From: Deltaproteobacteria bacterium
GTDB taxonomy: Bacteria; Myxococcota_A; UBA9160; UBA6930
Length of the DNA stretch: 50,836 nt
Direction: 5' to 3'
Assembly (NCBI GenBank): GCA_019312665.1
Contig: JAFDCZ010000043.1
Coordinates: 1-50,836 of the forward strand
The notes under the pieces are model-generated. The model saw only the letters and a program-made list of their open reading frames with translations, searched no databases and was not told the origin of the DNA. This document shows positions 1 through 9,006 of the stretch, piece after piece. Numbering within the stretch: position 1 is the first letter of the stretch; each line of letters begins with the position of its first letter. A program made the translations under genes and the position numbers.

Positions 1-418
1 GGAAGCCCCCTCCGACGTCGTCGGTAGGTTTCCGCCGACCCCGCCCGAATCGCCAGGCCATTCCTCCCAATCGTGCCGCCCGCTGCGCTGCGCCTGCAAC
101 CGTTCCTCCCGGCGCCTTCGGCGCCGCTCGCTGCTTCTACGGGACTGAGACGTTCGGGGTTCGTCGCGCCGTCGGGACATGCAGGGGCCTCTCAGGGCAG
201 GTTCGCTGGGGACCGGTTCGGGTCGTTCGGCCAGAGGCCGTTCGAGGATCATGCCTGATCGAGAGAGCAAGGGTCGTGCCGAAACTCCAAGCCGAGGTTT
301 TTCAACGGGTTACGTGGCTCGGCCGAGGCGTCTGCTGCAGCTTATGGGCGACACTGCAGTCCGGCTACTGCACTTGGGCGGCATTGCGTCAGCCTCCCGC
401 GTCGGCGAAACACCAGGG

Positions 419-730
419 ATGGCCCAATCAGACGAGCCTTCGGGCGACGATTCCTCTGCCCCCAAGGGGAAGGAAACTCCGGCGTACGCGCCCACGCCCC
501 TCGATGGCCCCTACTTCGTGCCGGTTCTACTGCTCGCTGGTGCTCTGTGGTTTGGCTACGACGGTTTCTTGAACCCGGACAGGCTCGACCCGGCGGCATC
601 GTTGAGCAAGTACCTTGCCTTCAACCAGTGGGGCGCAGGAATCCTGGCGGCCGCCGGCCTGGGGCTTGGGCTCCGGGCCTGGCTCCAGCAACGGAACGAA
701 GACGACGAACCGAGCGGGCGAGAACGCTAG
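419..730 (+). CDS. small membrane protein, hypothetical (likely internal start of ORF 179-730)
   Basis: ATG at 419; MAQSDEPSGDD... followed by two hydrophobic segments; no family recognised. Confidence 0.4.
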   Translation: MAQSDEPSGDDSSAPKGKETPAYAPTPLDGPYFVPVLLLAGALWFGYDGFLNPDRLDPAASLSKYLAFNQWGAGILAAAGLGLGLRAWLQQRNEDDEPSGRER

Positions 731-1530
731 GAAGCTTTACCCGGAGAGGGCAAAGTCGGAGCGATCTTGCCGGGCGCCACAGGGGCGATCTCAGGAACCC
801 CATTCCCAGCCTGGTGGTCGGGGCTGACGAGACCGGCCGACATCACCAGCTTGAAGGCTTGCTCGACGGTCAGGTCCACCGAGATCAAGTCGACCTCCGG
901 TACGAGGAGGTAGAAGCCGGAGGTCGGATTCGGGGTGGTCGGGACGAAGACGTTCACCATGTTCGCGGGCAGGCGGGAGACGTCCAGGCCCCGGACGGGG
1001 CCGGTGACGAAGGCGAGCGCAAACAGCCCCTCGCGCGGGTACTCGATGATGGCCACCCGGCTGAAGCTCGCGGCTGCATCGCTGCTTCTGAAGATGGCCT
1101 CGAAGAGCTGCTTGACCGCCGAGTAGATGTTGCGAGCGACAGGCACGCGAGAGAGCAGCCGCTCCCAGAGGCGCACCAGCTCCCAGCCAAAGAGATGGCG
1201 AGCGACCACACCGAACAACAGGATCACGATCAGGGTGAACACGGCACCGAGCAACGGCACGCTCGGCGGTTCCTGGGCAGCCGGAAAGATCCAGTGCAGC
1301 ACGGTCGGGAGGAGCAGGTTGTCGAGGCGTCGAACGATCCAGGCGATTGCCCAGATCGTGACGCCGATCGGCGCGAAGGCGACCACGCCCGCCACGAAGT
1401 AGCGGCCGAGCACGAGACGGATGTTCTTCCAGAGTTTCCTGAGCATCGGGGGCCTTAGGGCGCTTGGGGGATCAGACCCCGCCCCGACTGTATCGGTGCC
1501 GGGCTTGCTTGGCGTGAGGGTGCCCCACAT
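727..1530 (-). CDS. DUF502 family membrane protein
   Basis: GRYFVAGVVAFAPIGVTIWAI...SRVPVARNIYSAVKQL resembles DUF502 proteins; the true start may be the internal MLRKLWKN. Confidence 0.8.
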   Translation of the reverse strand: MWGTLTPSKPGTDTVGAGSDPPSALRPPMLRKLWKNIRLVLGRYFVAGVVAFAPIGVTIWAIAWIVRRLDNLLLPTVLHWIFPAAQEPPSVPLLGAVFTLIVILLFGVVARHLFGWELVRLWERLLSRVPVARNIYSAVKQLFEAIFRSSDAAASFSRVAIIEYPREGLFALAFVTGPVRGLDVSRLPANMVNVFVPTTPNPTSGFYLLVPEVDLISVDLTVEQAFKLVMSAGLVSPDHQAGNGVPEIAPVAPGKIAPTLPSPGKAS

Positions 1531-1596
1531 CGGGTGTCGCGAACCCGCCGGATGGCCGGCGACTCACGGCCCCCACCCTTCTGAAGGCGAGCCGCC

Positions 1597-2610
1597 TCAG
1601 CGGAGGAGCACATCGCAGGCGCCCCGGATCTGGCGGACGAGCCGTCCCAGGGCGTTGTGGTGGATGTTCCGCCGCAGGCGGACGAGCAGACGGCGCTCCA
1701 ACGCGTAGCGAGTGAGCTTCGTACGGGAGGGCTTGGCATCCCGCGGCTCAATTGCTCCCAGAGCGCTACGCAATTCGGGCCCCGGGTAGCCCCAGGTGGC
1801 CAGGTCCGGATCGGTCAGGCGAGCCGCGATCTCCCGGCATTGGTTCAACCGGGCGGGATCCTCCGCCAGGACCCCAGCCCACTTGTCGATGGAGCCGGTG
1901 GTGGGGCGGGTCTGCTGGGCCACGCTGGTCGGATCTCCCAGCCCGCGGGCCGAGCTCTGAGCACCGCCTGCTTGCTTGCCGTAATCGATCATGGCCGGCT
2001 CGAAGGGGATCTCGAGGAAGTCGCAGACCTTCTCCATGTGTTCTTCCGGCGCCTGCACCAGCTCTTCGTAGTGGAGGTGATGCAGTTGCGCGGGCGGCTC
2101 GCGAAGGAAGCGCGCGATGGCGGGCACATAGCGTTCGAGGACGGGATTGTGGCGGTGGGCCGCCTCGTGGTCTCCGTCGAAGAAGGAATCGATGATGCTC
2201 GACCAGACGGCCATCGGGTGACGGGTGAGGACGAGGTATTTCGCGTCCGGATAGAGCTTCGTCAGGAAATCGAGCACCAGCGCATAGGCCGGCGTCTTGT
2301 CGAGGAAGAGCTTCCGGCCCGAGGGCTCCAGCGCCTTGGCGTAGAGGTGGTCCGTCGCTGCACGCAGCGCATCGAGGTAGTCCGCTTCGCCGCCAGGCAG
2401 GAAGCCCACCAGCTCCCGCAGCCCGAGCTGGGTGATGGTCGGGTCGTAGGGTGCCTTCTCCACTTTCTCGTGGAAGCCCAGGTGGGCGAGCGGCGGCATC
2501 AGATGCGGCTCAACCGGCGCGAAGATGGCCGAATGGGCCCCGAGCATGCGGGTGGTGAGGGTGGTCCCGCCGCGGGGCGGACCGATCAGAAAGACGAGCC
2601 GGTCTTGCAT
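1597..2610 (-). CDS. sulfotransferase family protein
   Basis: N-terminal FLIGPPRGGTTLTTRML PAPS-binding P-loop-like motif; YLVLTRHPMAVWSS. Confidence 0.8.
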   Translation of the reverse strand: MQDRLVFLIGPPRGGTTLTTRMLGAHSAIFAPVEPHLMPPLAHLGFHEKVEKAPYDPTITQLGLRELVGFLPGGEADYLDALRAATDHLYAKALEPSGRKLFLDKTPAYALVLDFLTKLYPDAKYLVLTRHPMAVWSSIIDSFFDGDHEAAHRHNPVLERYVPAIARFLREPPAQLHHLHYEELVQAPEEHMEKVCDFLEIPFEPAMIDYGKQAGGAQSSARGLGDPTSVAQQTRPTTGSIDKWAGVLAEDPARLNQCREIAARLTDPDLATWGYPGPELRSALGAIEPRDAKPSRTKLTRYALERRLLVRLRRNIHHNALGRLVRQIRGACDVLLR

Positions 2611-2686
2611 CGAATGGATTCATCGGCCGCCACGCGGCCGATCCTGAACTCGCCGGCCAACCCGGCGACCCGGGAAGATAGACACC

Positions 2687-3994
2687 TCATCGCTCGAAGC
2701 CCGCCTCCTGGGCCACCCTGCCCAGCCAGGCCGCAGATGCGCGAGGCGTCCGGTCTCCATGCTCTGCCTCGACGGCCACCAGACCACATACGGCCAGGCC
2801 GTCGCCGGGCCCCAGCGGCGCATCGAGGAAGTGGGGTGCCGCGTAGCCGCGGATGTTCGCCCCGGACGTGATGGCGGCGGCAACTCCCTCGAGATCGCAG
2901 GTCAGCTGCAGGATTCGCGATTCATCGGAGAGGCTCCCGTCGGGCGCTGGCATCGGTGCATCGAGGCACGGCAGGCCCCTGACTTCGAGGGGCGGGTGGT
3001 CGGGTTTTGCGGAGAGTTCATCGAGCAGATGGCAAACGGTCTCGGGCCAGACATCCGGTTCGAAGGGCAGGGCCTCGAACTCTGCCTCGCGCCCAAGGCG
3101 GTCGTCGCCGCTGGCGACGACGCGCACGCTCTGCGCCAGGCTGACCTCGACGAAATCGATCTGTGTCCGGCAGCGCGTTTCATCGCCTTCCTGCTCGTGG
3201 AGTTCCGGCACCCGCTGTTGCTCGTCCGCCTGAAACGCCTGCGGGTAGCCAAGCCCGAGGGCCGGGTACAGGAAGATCTCTTCCTGGAAGACCTGCCACT
3301 CCTCGCACGCCTTGGCATCGCAAGGTTCGTCCCCGCCGGGTTCGCAAGCGGCTCCAACGATGCTGGCCCCGAGTTGGAGATCGCTCTGCTCGGCCCTCAA
3401 GGCCTCGCCCGCCATGGCCTGGGCGAGGTTCACGACGTGGATGGCCTTCAGGAAGGCGAGCCGGTCGCGCAGTTCCGGAGCGCGCCGTCCGTGCAGGAGG
3501 CCTTCGGCAAGGAAGACCGATGGGGTTTCGAAAGGCAGCCAGACGTCGACCCGGTCGGCCAGGCGGCGAGCGACGCAGGATGCGAAATCCGAGAAGCGTC
3601 CGGCGGTGTCGCGGGTCGCCCAACCGCCGTTCTCTTGGAGCGGCCGGGGAAGGTCTCCTTCGTGAAGAACGGCGGCCGGCTGGATCCCTGCCGCGAGCAG
3701 TGCATCGACCAACGCCGCGTAGTGGTCGAGCCCGGCCGCAAGAGCGGCACCTTTGCCTTCGGCCTGGATCCGGGACCAGTCGATTCCAAATCGGTAGCGG
3801 GTCAGGCCGAGCCGAGCCAGGAGCGCGACGTCCTCCTCGAACCGCCGGTAGCCATGGCTCCCGTTTCCTCGGGTGTGTCTCCCGGAACGATCGCCGATCG
3901 ATTCGCCGCGCCCGCCTTCGCGCGGGGCACCCTCGGTGCGAATGGTGGTCGTGGCTCCCCAGTGGAAGCCCTCCGGGAAGCGGAGACGAGACAT
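2687..3994 (-). CDS. glycoside hydrolase family 1-like protein, probably catalytically dead
   Basis: FPEGFHWGATTTIRTEG, GLTRYRFGIDWSRI, GGWATRDTAGRFSDFA and the C-terminal RTPRASAAW align to the GH1 scaffold; catalytic motifs are replaced (see findings). Confidence 0.7.
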   Translation of the reverse strand: MSRLRFPEGFHWGATTTIRTEGAPREGGRGESIGDRSGRHTRGNGSHGYRRFEEDVALLARLGLTRYRFGIDWSRIQAEGKGAALAAGLDHYAALVDALLAAGIQPAAVLHEGDLPRPLQENGGWATRDTAGRFSDFASCVARRLADRVDVWLPFETPSVFLAEGLLHGRRAPELRDRLAFLKAIHVVNLAQAMAGEALRAEQSDLQLGASIVGAACEPGGDEPCDAKACEEWQVFQEEIFLYPALGLGYPQAFQADEQQRVPELHEQEGDETRCRTQIDFVEVSLAQSVRVVASGDDRLGREAEFEALPFEPDVWPETVCHLLDELSAKPDHPPLEVRGLPCLDAPMPAPDGSLSDESRILQLTCDLEGVAAAITSGANIRGYAAPHFLDAPLGPGDGLAVCGLVAVEAEHGDRTPRASAAWLGRVAQEAGFER

Positions 3995-4047
3995 GGCCCG
4001 GGAGTCTAGGGGGTTCCCCGGGATGCCGATGGTACCCTCGAGGCTTC

Positions 4048-4896
4048 ATGAGCGAACAAGCCTTCCACCCCGCACCCGCAGCGCCCCGTGAGTGGTTGCT
4101 CGCCGCTGCTTTGTTGGCGGTCTTCGCGCCGGCCCTCGCCGGGATGGCGGACCAGTGGCTCACCTACGACTACCTCTCCCACGGTTTCCTGGTGCCGGTG
4201 ATCTCTCTCTGGTCGTATCTGCGCGAGAAGCCGCTCCGCGAACAGGTACCCGTGGCCACCGATCCCTGGGGCGCGGCACTCGTGGGGGTCGCATTGCTCG
4301 CCTATCTGGCCGGCCTCGCGGCCAGCGTGATTTCGCTTCAAGGCCTGGCGTTGGTGCTCGCGGTTGCAGGGGCCGTCTGGCTGCTCCGCGGAACGGCTTG
4401 GCTGCGCAGCGTGGCCTTTCCGGTCGGCTACCTGATCTTCATGGTGCCACCGCCCGCGGCCTGGATCACGCCGCTCATCGTGCAGCTTCAGCTCTTCGTC
4501 TCGGTCGTCGCGATTGCCATCGCCCAGGCCGTGGGGCTCGAAGTCGTTCGCGATGGCAACGTCTTGTTGCTGGCGAACGGCGAATCGCTGTTTGTGGCCG
4601 AGGCCTGCAGCGGGGTGACCTCGGTCATCACACTCACGCCGCTTGCCGTCGTGTTGGGCTACTACAGCCTGCGAGGTCTGCGCCTTCAGTTGGCGCTCGT
4701 GGTCGCGGTGATCCCGCTGGCCATGCTTGGCAACCTGACCCGGGTCGTGGCGACCGTGGCCCTGGCCGATGCCTACGGTATTGAGTTTGCCACCGAGGGG
4801 CCGCTGCACGATTTCCTGGGGCTCAGCACGTATCTGGTCGCTTGCTTCGGAATGCTCGGCGTGGGGGCCCTGCTCAGGCGTTGGGAAGAACGCTGA
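4048..4896 (+). CDS. exosortase/archaeosortase family protein
   Basis: Multi-TM; EACSGVTS (Cys), GNLTRV (Arg) and HDFLG (His) motifs. Confidence 0.88.
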   Translation: MSEQAFHPAPAAPREWLLAAALLAVFAPALAGMADQWLTYDYLSHGFLVPVISLWSYLREKPLREQVPVATDPWGAALVGVALLAYLAGLAASVISLQGLALVLAVAGAVWLLRGTAWLRSVAFPVGYLIFMVPPPAAWITPLIVQLQLFVSVVAIAIAQAVGLEVVRDGNVLLLANGESLFVAEACSGVTSVITLTPLAVVLGYYSLRGLRLQLALVVAVIPLAMLGNLTRVVATVALADAYGIEFATEGPLHDFLGLSTYLVACFGMLGVGALLRRWEER

Positions 4897-5951
4897 GCGA
4901 GATCTCGGATCGGGTGCGGGCCTTGGGCCTCGCATTGGGTTTCGACGCGGTCGGTTTCGCGCGGGCCGAGCCGATCGGCCGGGGCGATGCCGTTCGGGAT
5001 TGGCACGAAAGGGGCCGAAGCGGAGAGATGGCCTACCTGGCCGCGCGTCTCGAAGAGCGCCTGGATCCCCGGCGCGTGCTGCCCGGGGCGCGCACCGTCA
5101 TCGCCGTGAGCCTGATCTACGGTCCGGAACCCCTGGCGGACCTCGACCCCAGGATCTCGCGCTATGCGATGGGCGAGGATTATCACGACGTGCTCGGCGA
5201 TCGCTTGCGCGCGTTCGAAGCTGGCCTGGTGGCGCTGGTGCCCGAGCCCGTGGAGACGCGGGCGTATGTGGATACCGGTCCCGTGCTCGAGCGGGAGTGG
5301 GCCGCTCGAGCGGGGCTCGGTTGGCAGGCCAAGAACACCTGCCTGATCGATCCCGCGCACGGGTCGTACGCGTTCCTCGGCGTACTGCTGACGGATCTCG
5401 AGTTGCCCCCGGACGAGGTCGAGCCCGACCACTGCGGGAGCTGTCGGGCGTGCCTGGATGCGTGCCCGACCGATGCGTTCCCCGAGCCCTATGTGCTGGA
5501 TGCGACGCGTTGCCTTTCGTACACGACGATCGAGTTGCGGGGTGCGATTCCAGAAGAGCACCGCGAGGGCCAGGGAACCCGGGTCTACGGCTGTGATGTC
5601 TGTCAGGCCGTATGCCCGTGGAACCGTCGCACGGGTCGACCAGCGCTAGACGATCCGCTCGGGCTGCGCGCCCGGCTGGCGCCCCGAACGGCCTGGCGTC
5701 AGCCGACGCTCGCCTGGCTGCTCGATCTGGACGAGGAGAGCTGGCGGGAAGTCACCCGACGCTCGGCCTTGCGCCGTGCTCGCTTTCGAGGCCTTCTCCG
5801 CAACAGCCTCGTCGCTGCGGGCAACAGCGAGGATCCATCGCTGATCCCGGCCGTGCGCCGCCATGCGGAGGGCCCGGATCCCCTTCTGGCCGAACACGCC
5901 CGCTGGGCTTTGGCTCGCCTCGAGGCGAAGGCGGGAACGTCCTCGCTCTAG
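4893..5951 (+). CDS. queG: epoxyqueuosine reductase
   Basis: LGFDAVGFARAEP; GWQAKNTCLI; CGSCRACLDACPTDAF and CDVCQAVCPWN 4Fe-4S motifs; start uncertain (TTG 4881 or CTG 4893). Confidence 0.9.
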   Translation: MSEISDRVRALGLALGFDAVGFARAEPIGRGDAVRDWHERGRSGEMAYLAARLEERLDPRRVLPGARTVIAVSLIYGPEPLADLDPRISRYAMGEDYHDVLGDRLRAFEAGLVALVPEPVETRAYVDTGPVLEREWAARAGLGWQAKNTCLIDPAHGSYAFLGVLLTDLELPPDEVEPDHCGSCRACLDACPTDAFPEPYVLDATRCLSYTTIELRGAIPEEHREGQGTRVYGCDVCQAVCPWNRRTGRPALDDPLGLRARLAPRTAWRQPTLAWLLDLDEESWREVTRRSALRRARFRGLLRNSLVAAGNSEDPSLIPAVRRHAEGPDPLLAEHARWALARLEAKAGTSSL

Positions 5952-6481
5952 TCTCGGCGAGCCACCAACTGGGCGACCGCGAACATCTCCTCGCCTTTCA
6001 GATCACCTTCCCAGTGGTGCTCGACCGTGAGCCGGGGGAAGAGGGCCGGCAACTCGCCGGGCTCAAGCAAAAAGTGAGGGTTGCTGGGGCCTTGGGGACG
6101 AACACTCTGGTAGGTCGTGAAGGTTTCGTAGATCAGCAGGCCGCCGGGCTGGAGCGCCTTCTCGATGGCTGACGCGAGCGGGCGGTGGAGGTATCGGAAG
6201 ACCAGCACGCAGCCGAAGCGCGCCTCGGCTACGGGCAGGCACGGTGCGGCTTCGAGATCGGCGCGTATGAGTTCGATGGGCAGGTGCTCGGATGCTCGGG
6301 CGCCCGCCAGCGCCCGAAGCGCCTCGCTGCTGCGATCCACGCCGATGACAGGCAGGCCCCAGAGTGAGACCGCCAGGGCCTGACGCCCGCGCCCGCAGGC
6401 CAGGTCGAGGCATGGGCCGAGGCTTTCCGTCTCTCGAATCGCCGCTTCATGATCGAGCAGGAGGCCGGAAGGCGCGCTCAC
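5948..6481 (-). CDS. class I SAM-dependent methyltransferase (TehB-like)
   Basis: CLDLACGRGRQALAVSLWGLPVIGVDRS; GGLLIYETF; GTG start overlaps the stop of the upstream GDPD gene. Confidence 0.75.
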   Translation of the reverse strand: MSAPSGLLLDHEAAIRETESLGPCLDLACGRGRQALAVSLWGLPVIGVDRSSEALRALAGARASEHLPIELIRADLEAAPCLPVAEARFGCVLVFRYLHRPLASAIEKALQPGGLLIYETFTTYQSVRPQGPSNPHFLLEPGELPALFPRLTVEHHWEGDLKGEEMFAVAQLVARRD

Positions 6482-7290
6482 ATGCTGGCTGCGACCCGAA
6501 CCAGCCGGGCAGGGAAGTCGCTCATCAGTCCGTCGACGCCAAGGGCCAGCAGGCGCCTCATCTCGGCCTCGTCGTTGATGGTCCAGACGTGCACGTGCAC
6601 GCCCTCGCCCTGGGCGAAGCGCAGCAGCTCGGGCGTGACGAGCGCGTGGTCGCCGAACCGCGCAGGAATCTGGAGCGCCATCGGGCCGGGGGGCCGGGGG
6701 CCCTCGCCCAGGGCGGCGCGTACGAAGCCCAGGACATCGCCCGCCGAAGCGCCCAGGGCCGGCTCGATGCCACGCTTTTCCACGGCAGCACGCAGCGCCC
6801 CCATCGTGTCGTCTTCCGCCGCAGCGAGCAGGGTGAGTTCGCAACGCGGAGCGACCAGGTCGAGTGTCGCGGCGATCAGCTCGTCGCCCCGCCCCTTGAG
6901 TTCCACGTTGATGCGGAGATCCGGGAAGGCTTCGAAGGCCTCTCGCAACGTGGGAACCCGGATGCCCTCCCCGCGGAACGGGAAACTCTGGCCGCCATCC
7001 GCGGTAAAGCGGTAGCCCGCATCGAGCTCGCGCAACTCGGCCAGGCTGAGCTCCGCGATGGGCCCCTCGCCGTTCGTCGTGCGCTCGAGCAGGGCGTCGT
7101 GGAAGATGACGACCTCGCCGTCCCGGGTGAGGTGGACATCCGTCTCGAGCGCGGCCACGCCTTGATGGACGGCGCGCTCGAAGGCGGGCAGCGTGTTCTC
7201 GGGTCGCTCGCCGCTCGCGCCGCGATGGCCGAACAAGAGCGGCCGGGGCAACGCGAAATAGGCATGCGACGCGGGACGCGTGTGAGGCAT
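6478..7290 (-). CDS. glycerophosphodiester phosphodiesterase
   Basis: LFGHRGASGERPENTLPAFERAVHQGVAALETDVHLTRDGEVVIFHD. Confidence 0.92.
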   Translation of the reverse strand: MPHTRPASHAYFALPRPLLFGHRGASGERPENTLPAFERAVHQGVAALETDVHLTRDGEVVIFHDALLERTTNGEGPIAELSLAELRELDAGYRFTADGGQSFPFRGEGIRVPTLREAFEAFPDLRINVELKGRGDELIAATLDLVAPRCELTLLAAAEDDTMGALRAAVEKRGIEPALGASAGDVLGFVRAALGEGPRPPGPMALQIPARFGDHALVTPELLRFAQGEGVHVHVWTINDEAEMRRLLALGVDGLMSDFPARLVRVAASM

Positions 7291-7317
7291 CGCACGTACG
7301 TTAACCTACGCCGCCCG

Positions 7318-7830
7318 ATGGCCGTCCTTACCCGCGATGTGATCCTGGCCGAGATCGATGCCGGCCGGATCCGCATCGAGCCCTTCGAACGCAGCCAGGT
7401 TGGCCCGGCCTCGATCGATCTGACCCTCGGCGACCAGATCCGCGTGATCGAGCCCGGCACCGCCCCGATCCCGCTGAAGGCGGACGTGGACTATCGGGAC
7501 CACACACGGCTCGAAGCCCTCGACCGTCCCTTCGTGCTGGCCGCGGGCGTCACGATCCATGGCATCACCCGGGAGCGCATCACCCTGGCACCCAACCTGT
7601 GCGGATTTCTCGAGGGCCGAAGCAGGTTTGCACGCCTGGGTCTCATGATTCACGTGACCTCTGCATTCGTGCAGCCCGGGGTCTCGAATCGCCAGGTGCT
7701 CGAGATCAGCAATGTCTCGGGCCACCCCCTCGAGCTGCATGCGGGCGTCCGGATCTGCCAGATCGTGCTGCTGCGGGCCGAGGGCGAGGCCGTCTACTCG
7801 GGGCGCTTCTCCGATCAAGACGAGCTCTGA
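7318..7830 (+). CDS. dcd: dCTP deaminase
   Basis: ASIDLTLGD; FLEGRSRFARLGLMIHVTSAFVQPG. Confidence 0.88.
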   Translation: MAVLTRDVILAEIDAGRIRIEPFERSQVGPASIDLTLGDQIRVIEPGTAPIPLKADVDYRDHTRLEALDRPFVLAAGVTIHGITRERITLAPNLCGFLEGRSRFARLGLMIHVTSAFVQPGVSNRQVLEISNVSGHPLELHAGVRICQIVLLRAEGEAVYSGRFSDQDEL

Positions 7831-7833
7831 CCG

Positions 7834-8283
7834 GTGCGCGCGGTGGCGCAGCGCGTACTCAGGGCCCGGGTGGATGTGGAAGGCGAGACCGTTGGCGAGA
7901 TGCAGGAAGGCCTGCTCGCGCTGGTCGGCGTGGCGCGCGAGGATGGCCCGACAGATGCTCGACAGCTGGCGGCGAAGCTCGTGCACCTTCGGATCTTCGA
8001 GGACGCAAAGGGGCGCATGAACCTCTCGCTGCTCGAGACAGGCGGGTGTCTCGGGGTGGTTTCCCAGTTCACGTTGCTGGGGGACGTGCGAAAGGGACGG
8101 CGCCCGGCCTTCGCCGAAGCGGCGCCGCCGGAGCAGGCCGAACCGCTGGTCGAGGCGGTCATCGCGGAGGCGCGAAGCCTCGGAGCGCCGGTCATCACGG
8201 GGCGGTTCCAAGCGCGCATGGAAGTCGAGCTTCTGAACGAAGGCCCGGTCACGATCCTGCTCGACACCCAGAGACGCTTCTGA
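7834..8283 (+). CDS. dtd: D-aminoacyl-tRNA deacylase
   Basis: MRAVAQRVLRARVDVEG; VSQFTLLGD; NEGPVTILLD. Confidence 0.93.
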   Translation: MRAVAQRVLRARVDVEGETVGEMQEGLLALVGVAREDGPTDARQLAAKLVHLRIFEDAKGRMNLSLLETGGCLGVVSQFTLLGDVRKGRRPAFAEAAPPEQAEPLVEAVIAEARSLGAPVITGRFQARMEVELLNEGPVTILLDTQRRF

Positions 8284-8433
8284 AGGCGATCCCGCCGGGT
8301 ACCCAGAACGCTCTTCAAGACCTTTTGAATGGGGGCTTGCACTCCCGCGTCTCACTTTCGATGCTCCCCCCGAAATGGGGACGCTGCCGCTCGGTGCAAA
8401 GCACAGGGCGAGCCAGCCGAGAGAGGAGATAAC

Positions 8434-8832
8434 GTGGAACGAACGAATCGAACGGGTCGCCCTGTATGGCGGGCGGCTCTGCTGACTCTGTGTTTGATGA
8501 CGGCGCCGATGGCGGCCCAGGCGTCGAGCCCGGCCGCCGAGTTCGGCCGGGGGGTCACGACCGTGCTGGTCAATGTGGCTTACATCCCGGCCAAGCTGCT
8601 CTATGCCACGGGAGGCGGACTGGTCACCCTGGTCGCCTATGCCTTCTCGGGCGGCGACGCGGAGGTGGCCCGGCCCATTGCGACGTCCTCGCTTCGGGGC
8701 GACTACGTCCTTTCGGAGGCGCAGCTGTTCGGCGAGGAGGAGATCGCCTTCGTGGGCAGGCAGCCCGAGCACCAGCAGGCCCGCGAGCAGGGCTGGGACG
8801 TGGCTGCGCCCGCCGAGCCCGAAGGGTTCTGA
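8434..8832 (+). CDS. hypothetical exported protein
   Basis: GTG start preceded by gagaggag; signal peptide-like N terminus; no family recognised. Confidence 0.5.
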   Translation: MERTNRTGRPVWRAALLTLCLMTAPMAAQASSPAAEFGRGVTTVLVNVAYIPAKLLYATGGGLVTLVAYAFSGGDAEVARPIATSSLRGDYVLSEAQLFGEEEIAFVGRQPEHQQAREQGWDVAAPAEPEGF

Positions 8833-8838
8833 CGTTTC

Positions 8839-8861
8839 GGCCTCGGGGACTTCCCGAGGCC
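8839..8861. terminator. perfect 9-bp stem hairpin GGCCTCGGG-GACTT-CCCGAGGCC just after a stop codon
   Basis: Inverted repeat read directly; no clear T-tract. Confidence 0.45.
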
Positions 8862-9006
8862 ACCGAACCCGAAGGCTCCCGACGGGCGTACCAGTGAAGG
8901 CCTGAAGGGCTTTCTCCGCCAGGTGGCCTGGGCCGCCGATGGGTGGAGGGCCCTGGGTCTCGGGCGCGTGGACCCGATGGCTCGGGCTCGTCATCCTGGA
9001 GACTTC

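Noticed and set aside
110-126. Palindrome CGGCGCCTTCGGCGCCG near the window start
   Set aside because: Single short hairpin without a second copy or gene context; insufficient to call an element.
2759-4009. 416-aa plus-strand ORF opposite the GH1-like gene
   Set aside because: The minus strand has clear GH1 scaffold homology; the plus frame has no recognisable domain.
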